This document shows, in pieces, positions 58,924-64,000 of a stretch of 64,000 nt of DNA. Below the pieces are notes generated by a model. The model worked only from the letters and a program-made list of their open reading frames with translations. It was not told the DNA's origin and searched no databases. The position numbers were made by a program, and so were the translations under genes. The stretch is from assembly GCF_030373245.1 (NCBI RefSeq), contig NZ_JAUCZF010000003.1, positions 248,001 through 312,000 of the forward strand, given 5' to 3'. Positions within the stretch are counted from its first letter, which is position 1. The number at the start of each line of letters is the position of its first letter. This stretch comes from Hydrogenophaga sp. (lineage in GTDB: Bacteria; Pseudomonadota; Gammaproteobacteria; Burkholderiales; Burkholderiaceae_C).

Positions 58924-59865
58924 ATGGGCTCTACTTCAAGGCATTCCTCACCCCAACCCGAGGAAATACCGCTAGCCCCCCCCATGAACGAGCGGGCTGG
59001 CGACGGCATCGACCCAGGCGGTGTGCCCGTCATCGGTGACTTGCTTCGAACCGGGGACGAGGAGGCCTCCAACGACGACGGCCTGCGCGCCGTATTGCTG
59101 GCCAAGGCGGTCGAATACGAAATCATCCCGCGCCTGATGCTGGCTCACCGAGTGCCTCAGGAATGCGCCGAACACCCCCTGACCAGCCACCAGCGCGTGA
59201 CGCCGGAAGATGTGGCCCTGTTTGCCGAGCTGGTGCTACACGAGGAAGACAACGTGGTGCGCGACTGCGTGATCGCACTGCGCGACCGCGGTGTGCCGGT
59301 CGAGGCCATCTTCCTTGACCTGCTGGCGCCGGTGGCTCGACACCTGGGAGAAATGTGGGAGCGCGACCTCTGCACGTTCACCGAGGTGACGGTGGGCCTG
59401 GGCCGGCTGCAGAAGGTGCTGCGTGAAAACAGCGCGTCCTTTGGCCAGTTCAATGGCTCGCACCAAGGAGAAGCAGGCCGACGCATTCTGTTGATGCCTT
59501 GCCCGGGCGAGCAGCACACCTTTGGCCTGTCGCTGGTGGCGGAGTTTTTTCACCGCGCTGGCTGGGACGTGGTGACCAGCTTTCTCGCCACCGATGCCGC
59601 GGCCATCATGGTGAAGAAAGACTGGTACGACGTGGTTGGCTTTTCCCTCGGCGCCGTGGCCGGCGCGCCCAAGTTGTCGGCCGCCATTCGCCTCGTGCGC
59701 GAGGTCAGCGCCAATCCCCAGATCTCTATAATCTGCGGCGGCCCTGCGTTCATCCTGCAGCCGGAAGTGGGGACGACGGTGCCGGCCGACGCGATCATCA
59801 CCGATGGTCCTCGGGCGCCGGCACAGGCGGAAAAGCTGGTCACAGACGGTCATTTACGTATATAA
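58924..59865 (+). CDS. ppaA: PpaA/AerR-type cobalamin-binding antirepressor
   Basis: 313-aa regulator with a B12-binding domain that antagonises PpsR/CrtJ. A helical cap region (about 60-170; W145 in LGEMWERDLCTFTEVTVG) precedes the B12-binding Rossmann domain (about 186-300). The lower-ligand motif appears as E196-Q-H198-T-F-G201, an ExHxxG variant of DxHxxG. FSLGAVAGA and IICGGPAF are the other two B12 contact loops. The start at MGSTSRHSSP is preceded by AGGAGA. The N-terminal ~50 residues look disordered. It is followed by ppsR, 60 bp downstream. Confidence 0.93.
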   Translation: MGSTSRHSSPQPEEIPLAPPMNERAGDGIDPGGVPVIGDLLRTGDEEASNDDGLRAVLLAKAVEYEIIPRLMLAHRVPQECAEHPLTSHQRVTPEDVALFAELVLHEEDNVVRDCVIALRDRGVPVEAIFLDLLAPVARHLGEMWERDLCTFTEVTVGLGRLQKVLRENSASFGQFNGSHQGEAGRRILLMPCPGEQHTFGLSLVAEFFHRAGWDVVTSFLATDAAAIMVKKDWYDVVGFSLGAVAGAPKLSAAIRLVREVSANPQISIICGGPAFILQPEVGTTVPADAIITDGPRAPAQAEKLVTDGHLRI

Positions 59866-59925
59866 GCATAGAAAGTTCGTTCTGCTGACACCCACCAGAC
59901 CACGCCCAAACCCAGAAAGCACTCC

Positions 59926-61389
59926 ATGACGCAGGCTCTGCCCGTCTCAGTCCAGCGGCGTTTCGACATGCCTGGGCAGTTCCTTGGTCAGTTGAGCGCC
60001 GATGTTGCTGCTGAACTGATCACCGCATCGGCTGATGTGGTGTTGATCCTGGACGCCGAAGGCGTCATCCGGGACATCTCGCTCTCCAACGAAGAGCTTG
60101 TGACCGCCGGGTGCGAGGCGTGGGTGGGTCAGCGCTGGACCGATACCGTCAACACCGAGAGCCACGCCAAGATTGAAGCCCTGCTCAAGAGCCGCGGGGA
60201 GCCGACCAGCGATGGTGTGCGGTGGCGCCATGTGAACCACATCCTCAGCGACGGCGGCGAACTGCCTCTGTCTTATGCCCTGGTGCCGGTCAACCGCGCA
60301 GACGATGGTGGGCAGGCCAGCCACTCGGTGGCGTTTGGCCGGGACTTGCGGCCGCAAGTGGTGCTGCAGCAGCGTCTGGTCAATGCCCAGCAGTCCATGG
60401 AACGCGATTACTGGCGGCTCCGTCAGGTCGAGACCCGCTACCGCCTGCTGTTCCAGATGGCCTCCGAGCCGGTGCTCATCCTCGAGGGCTCGATTGACAA
60501 GCTGGAAGAAGCCAACCCAGCGGCCTACGAGCTCTTCGGCGAGCGCGCGCAGGTGTCGGGTTGGACGTTGAACCAGAGCCTCGACCCCGCCAGCCAGCAG
60601 GTGGTGCGCGACTTGCTGGATCGACTGCGTGCCAGCGGCCGGGCCGAACCCGTCATGGTCCGCCTGGTGGATGGAGCGGAGGACCTGATCCTGTCGGCCT
60701 CGCAGTTCCGGCAGGAAAACTCCCAGCATTTCCTGCTGCGCTTCTCCAAGCCCCAGGATGCCACCGCCATCAGTGCCTCGCGCGCCCGCCAACTGCTGCT
60801 CCAGGTGATGGAAGGCGCGCCGGACGCGCTGGTGGTCACCGACCCCGAAGGCCGCGTACTCAGCGCCAACCGTGCGTTTCTCGATCTGGGCCAGCTTGGC
60901 AGCGAAGACCAGGCGCGAGGTGAGCTGCTCGACAAGTGGCTGGGGCGTACCGGGGTGGATTTCCGGGTGCTGCTGTCCAACCTGCGTCAGCACGGGGTGG
61001 TTCGACTGTTCGCAACGCAACTGCGCGGGGAGTATGGCTCGACGGTGGAGGTGGAAATCTCCGCGGTGGCAGTGAACGCTGGCAGCCAGCGCTGCCTGGG
61101 CTTCACCATCCGCGACATGGGGCGTCGGCTGGTCAACGAAGGCCGTTCGGCCAAGGAGTTGCCGCGCTCAGCCAGCCAGATGACCGAGTTGGTCGGCCGA
61201 CTGCCGCTCAAGGACATCGTGCGCGAGACCACCGACCTGATCGAGCAGCTGTGCATCGAAGCGGCCCTTGAGCTCACTGGCGACAACCGCGCCTCGGCGG
61301 CTGAGATGCTCGGTCTGTCGCGCCAGAGCCTCTACATCAAGTTGCGCCGTTTCGGCATCCTCGAAGGCACGAGCGAAGACGTGCACTGA
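59926..61389 (+). CDS. ppsR: PpsR/CrtJ, redox-responsive photosynthesis repressor
   Basis: 487-aa regulator with an N-terminal domain (about 1-130), a Q-linker and two PAS domains (about 155-275 and 285-405), and a C-terminal Fis-type helix-turn-helix (about 440-485: EAALELTGDNRASAAEMLGLSRQSLYIKLRRFGI). C443 lies at the start of the HTH, at the place of the redox-sensitive Cys reported for CrtJ; C63 is a second Cys. It should bind the TGT-N12-ACA sites found upstream of crtE, bchC, bchF and bchG. Confidence 0.96.
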   Translation: MTQALPVSVQRRFDMPGQFLGQLSADVAAELITASADVVLILDAEGVIRDISLSNEELVTAGCEAWVGQRWTDTVNTESHAKIEALLKSRGEPTSDGVRWRHVNHILSDGGELPLSYALVPVNRADDGGQASHSVAFGRDLRPQVVLQQRLVNAQQSMERDYWRLRQVETRYRLLFQMASEPVLILEGSIDKLEEANPAAYELFGERAQVSGWTLNQSLDPASQQVVRDLLDRLRASGRAEPVMVRLVDGAEDLILSASQFRQENSQHFLLRFSKPQDATAISASRARQLLLQVMEGAPDALVVTDPEGRVLSANRAFLDLGQLGSEDQARGELLDKWLGRTGVDFRVLLSNLRQHGVVRLFATQLRGEYGSTVEVEISAVAVNAGSQRCLGFTIRDMGRRLVNEGRSAKELPRSASQMTELVGRLPLKDIVRETTDLIEQLCIEAALELTGDNRASAAEMLGLSRQSLYIKLRRFGILEGTSEDVH

Positions 61390-61517
61390 GCCGCTCGATC
61401 GGCTCAATCGCCTAACCCAAAGCCTCCCGCCAGCTTGTCTGGCGAAACCATCCTGCGCGGGTTCCGCGAGTGGATCGCTGGCATGCACGTGAAAGCCCCT
61501 GGCACGCCGACAGCAAC

Positions 61518-61558
61518 TGTCATCTTTAATTGACACTATCATGTGTAAGGTGTACAAC
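61518..61558 (+). promoter_or_regulatory. PpsR/CrtJ site and promoter of bchG
   Basis: An exact TGT-N12-ACA with TGTCA...TGACA ends is at 61518-61535. A second TGT follows after 8 bp (61544-61546), without the matching ACA. TTGACA (61530-61535) and TACAAC (61553-61558), spacer 17 bp, form the promoter. Its predicted start point falls at the bchG ATG. Confidence 0.8.
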
Positions 61559-61565
61559 CCTTCGC

Positions 61566-62450
61566 ATGGCCCGCCCAGCGCTGTCAGCCGTCACCGAGCT
61601 GTTCAAACCCATCACCTGGTTTCCACCCATGTGGGCCTTTGCCTGTGGCGTCGTGGCCTCAGGCGTCTCGATGGACGGGCGCTGGCTGTTGGCCATCGTG
61701 GGCATTGCACTGGCTGGTCCACTGGTCTGCGCCACCAGCCAAGCGGTAAACGACTGGTTCGACCGCCATGTCGACGCCATCAATGAACCCCAACGCCCCA
61801 TTCCCTCGGGCCGCATGCCCGGCCAGTGGGGCCTGTACCTCGCCATTCTCTGGACCGCCGTTTCGCTGGCCGTGGCCACAGTGCTCGGGCCCTGGGGCTT
61901 TGGCGCCGCCGCGCTTGGTTTGCTGCTGGCCTGGGCTTACAGCGCACCGCCCGTGCGACTGAAGGAAAACGGCTGGTGGGGCAATGCAGCCTGCGGCATC
62001 AGCTACGAAGGCATTGCCTGGGTCACCGGGGCGGCGGTCATGGCCGGTGGCGCCATGCCAGGTGGTGAATCGCTGGTGCTGGCTGCGCTCTACAGCGCAG
62101 GCACTCACGGCATCATGACGCTCAACGACTTCAAGGCCGTGGCCGGTGATCGCCAGATGGGCGTGCGCTCTTTGCCGGTGCAGCTCGGTGTGGACCGCGC
62201 CGCACGCGTGGCCTGCTGGTTCATGGCGCTGCCGCAACTTGCGGTGATCGCGCTGCTGCTGTCCTGGGGACAGCCATGGCACGCGTTCGCGGTGGCGGTC
62301 TTGCTGGTGGCGCAAGGCGCGATGATGCGACGCTTCCTGGTTGATCCGACGGCGCGTGCGCTCTGGTACAGCGGCTTTGGCGTGCCCCTGTTCGTGGCCG
62401 GCATGATGGTCAGCGCGTTCGCCCTGCGCGGCCTGGGGTCTGGCGCATGA
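61566..62450 (+). CDS. bchG: Bacteriochlorophyll synthase BchG
   Basis: 294-aa UbiA-type prenyltransferase, multi-spanning, that esterifies bacteriochlorophyllide a with geranylgeranyl or phytyl diphosphate. The diphosphate-binding motif NDWFDRHVDAINEPQRPIPSGR and the second motif NDFKAVAGDRQMGVRSLPV are intact. The start is MARPALSAVTELFKPITW; the 12 codons of open frame upstream overlap the promoter. It overlaps the following transporter gene (ATGA). Confidence 0.96.
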   Translation: MARPALSAVTELFKPITWFPPMWAFACGVVASGVSMDGRWLLAIVGIALAGPLVCATSQAVNDWFDRHVDAINEPQRPIPSGRMPGQWGLYLAILWTAVSLAVATVLGPWGFGAAALGLLLAWAYSAPPVRLKENGWWGNAACGISYEGIAWVTGAAVMAGGAMPGGESLVLAALYSAGTHGIMTLNDFKAVAGDRQMGVRSLPVQLGVDRAARVACWFMALPQLAVIALLLSWGQPWHAFAVAVLLVAQGAMMRRFLVDPTARALWYSGFGVPLFVAGMMVSAFALRGLGSGA

Positions 62451-63805
62451 GGCCCTTCGGCTGGGGCAGCGTGGCCCGCCTGGGTGTGGTGCAGGCCTGC
62501 CTGGGCGCGATCGTGGTGCTGACCACGTCCACCCTGAACAGGGTGATGGTGGTGGAGCTGGCCCTGCCCGCACTGCTGCCCGGTCTGCTGGTGGCGCTGC
62601 ACTACGCGGTGCAGATCGCACGCCCACGCATGGGCCACGGCTCTGACGTTGGCGGGCGGCGCACGCCCTGGATCATCGGCGGCATGGCGGTGCTGGCGCT
62701 GGGCGGCGTGCTGTCGGCGTTGGCCACGGTCTGGATGGCCAGTGAGCCTGGCGCCGGCCTGGCGCTAGCGGTGCTGGGCTTTTCACTCGTGGGCTTGGGC
62801 GTGAGCGCCAGCGGCACCTCGCTGCTGGTGTTGCTGGCCAAGCGCGTGCCCGAGAGCCGGCGCGGCGGCGCCGCGACCATGGTCTGGATGATGATGATCG
62901 CTGGCTTTGCGCTCACCGCGGGGCTCGCTGGCCACTTCCTCGACCCGTATTCGCCCGAGCGCCTGCTGCTGGTGACTTCCACCGTGTCGGTCGCGGCGTG
63001 GATCATTTCCTTGCTGGCGGTGCACGGCCTGGAGGGCCACGAAACGACTGGCTCTGCAGCGCTGATCCCCAGCCCCGCAGCACACAAGCCCCGCTTCCGC
63101 GAAGCCCTGGCGCAGGTCTGGGCCGAACCTGTGGCCCGGCGCTTCACCATCTTTGTGTTCATCTCTATGCTGGCCTACAGCGCGCAGGACCTGATCCTGG
63201 AGCCGTTTGCCGGCGCGGTACATGGCTACACCCCAGGCGCGTCCACGCAGCTGGCGGGCGTGCAGCATGCGGGCGTGCTGGCCGGCATGCTGATGGTGGC
63301 GATCGCGGGCGCCATCGCCGCTCGCTGGGCCGCGCACCCTGTGCTGCGCCACATCGGCTCCCTGCGGGCCTGGACGGTGGGGGGCTGTATCGCCTCGGCG
63401 CTCGCGCTGCTGGGCCTGATGCTGGCGGGTTTGCACGGTGCCGGCTGGCCGCTCAAGCTCAACGTGTTGGCGCTGGGCGTGGCCAACGGCGCGTTTTCTA
63501 TTGGTGCCATCGGCTCGATGATGCGCCTGGCTCACGAAGGTGGCCCCGCACGCGCCGGTATCCGCATGGGCCTGTGGGGCGCGGCACAAGCGATGGCCTT
63601 CGGCATTGGTGGGCTCATCGGCACCGGTGCCAGTGATCTGGCGCACCACCTGCTCGCGCTGCCTGGCAGCGCTTACGCCACGGTGTTTGCACTCGAAAGT
63701 GCTGCCTTCCTGCTGTCAGCCGTGCTCGCCTGGCGCATCTCGACCACGCCCTCCCCGCAAGCAGCGCGCACGCGCATGCAGTTTCCCACCCCGGCCAGTC
63801 CCTGA
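62447..63805 (+). CDS. PucC/Bch2-family BCD membrane protein
   Basis: 452-aa 12-helix MFS-type protein of the PucC/LhaA family (often called Bch2 or ORF428 when next to bchG-bchP). LGAIVVLTTSTLNRVMVVELALPALLPGLLVALHYAVQ is diagnostic, and the RPRMGHGSDVGGRRTPWIIGG loop follows. It probably helps deliver finished bacteriochlorophyll to the light-harvesting apparatus. It is coupled to bchG and lies 28 bp before bchP. Confidence 0.9.
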   Translation: MRPFGWGSVARLGVVQACLGAIVVLTTSTLNRVMVVELALPALLPGLLVALHYAVQIARPRMGHGSDVGGRRTPWIIGGMAVLALGGVLSALATVWMASEPGAGLALAVLGFSLVGLGVSASGTSLLVLLAKRVPESRRGGAATMVWMMMIAGFALTAGLAGHFLDPYSPERLLLVTSTVSVAAWIISLLAVHGLEGHETTGSAALIPSPAAHKPRFREALAQVWAEPVARRFTIFVFISMLAYSAQDLILEPFAGAVHGYTPGASTQLAGVQHAGVLAGMLMVAIAGAIAARWAAHPVLRHIGSLRAWTVGGCIASALALLGLMLAGLHGAGWPLKLNVLALGVANGAFSIGAIGSMMRLAHEGGPARAGIRMGLWGAAQAMAFGIGGLIGTGASDLAHHLLALPGSAYATVFALESAAFLLSAVLAWRISTTPSPQAARTRMQFPTPASP

Positions 63806-63833
63806 GCGGCGGTCTTCACCCGAGGCAATTGTC

Positions 63834-64000
63834 ATGAACACTCTGGAAACCTTCGATGTGGTGGTGGTCGGCGGCGGCCCGTCCGGAGCCACGGCTGCCC
63901 ATGAACTCGCCAAGCAAGGCCACTCGGTGCTGCTGCTCGACCGGGGCGGCCGAATCAAACCCTGCGGTGGCGCCATCCCCCCGCGCCTGATCCAGGACTT
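63834..64000 (+). CDS. bchP: Geranylgeranyl diphosphate/BChl reductase BchP (5' part)
   Basis: The first 55 codons of a FAD-dependent reductase that saturates the geranylgeranyl tail to phytyl. The FAD motif DVVVVGGGPSGATAAHELA and LLLDRGGRIKPCGGAIPPRL are characteristic of BchP. The gene is cut by the window end. It completes the bchG-bch2-bchP order. Confidence 0.93.
   Translation, partial: MNTLETFDVVVVGGGPSGATAAHELAKQGHSVLLLDRGGRIKPCGGAIPPRLIQD

Noticed and set aside
61387-61444. Two small hairpins after ppsR as a terminator
   Set aside because: Perfect 6-7 bp stems but no T-tract on either strand; could be incidental in GC-rich DNA.

Overview
The window is a nearly complete photosynthesis gene cluster (PGC) of an aerobic or facultatively phototrophic purple bacterium. 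It is flanked on the left by ordinary housekeeping and transport genes. The clpX-clpP-tig order, the TRAP-TAXI transporter, the Trp-rich TIGR02450-type small protein, the very high G+C coding style and the PGC content (acsF, puf genes ending in pufC, crtA/C/D/F, bciB-like gene) point to a betaproteobacterium, most likely Comamonadaceae or another burkholderialean relative of Rubrivivax/Rhodoferax/Limnohabitans. That assignment is inference; no 16S gene is present.

Layout. (1) 1-3.7 kb, minus strand: clpX, clpP, tig and tRNA-Leu(UAG). (2) 3.8-10.7 kb, minus: a catabolic or transport unit (rpiR-type regulator, class III aminotransferase, TAXI binding protein, fused TRAP permease, Asp/Glu-racemase-like enzyme) with an intra-operon attenuator and a 17-bp inverted-repeat operator candidate. 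(3) 10.7-15.1 kb, minus: an RND efflux pump (permease plus lipoprotein adaptor) behind a TetR-type operator. (4) 15.2-37.4 kb, plus: hpnC, bchI-bchD-bchO-bciB, then crtE-crtF, bchC-X-Y-Z, pufB-(unknown small gene)-pufA-L-M-C, ispH, crtA-crtD-crtC and a small Trp-rich protein. (5) 37.4-41.3 kb: accessory genes (PNPOx-like, DCC thiol-disulfide, SUMF1-like, SDR, DUF2269, a 66-aa membrane protein). (6) 41.3-58.6 kb, minus: one long superoperon bchF-N-B-H-L-M-lhaA-puhA-B-C-acsF-puhE-crtI-crtB that probably runs on into the small genes at 40.7-41.3 kb. (7) 58.9-64 kb, plus: ppaA/aerR-ppsR, then bchG, a PucC-type transporter and bchP, which is cut by the window end.

Together these genes encode Mg-chelatase (BchHID), the methyltransferase, the O2-dependent cyclase (AcsF), dark protochlorophyllide reductase (BchLNB), 8-vinyl reductase (BciB-like), chlorophyllide reductase (BchXYZ), BchF, BchC and BchG/BchP; carotenoid synthesis from GGPP to methoxylated or keto acyclic carotenoids; LH1 and the reaction centre with a tetraheme cytochrome; and the assembly factors. 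No LH2 (puc) genes and no bchE are present. Regulation is readable: paired TGT-N12-ACA PpsR/CrtJ sites with the classical 8-bp spacer sit on sigma70-like promoters of crtE and bchC, with related sites at bchF/ppaA, bchG and bchI.

The most unusual items are a 74-aa single-TM gene between pufB and pufA that looks like an LH-beta chain without the bacteriochlorophyll-ligating His; a PufC with an added C-terminal OmpA-like (peptidoglycan-binding) domain; the crtD/crtC junction, where the conserved start of CrtC lies out of frame with any good start codon; and apparently leaderless bchC and bchG transcripts.
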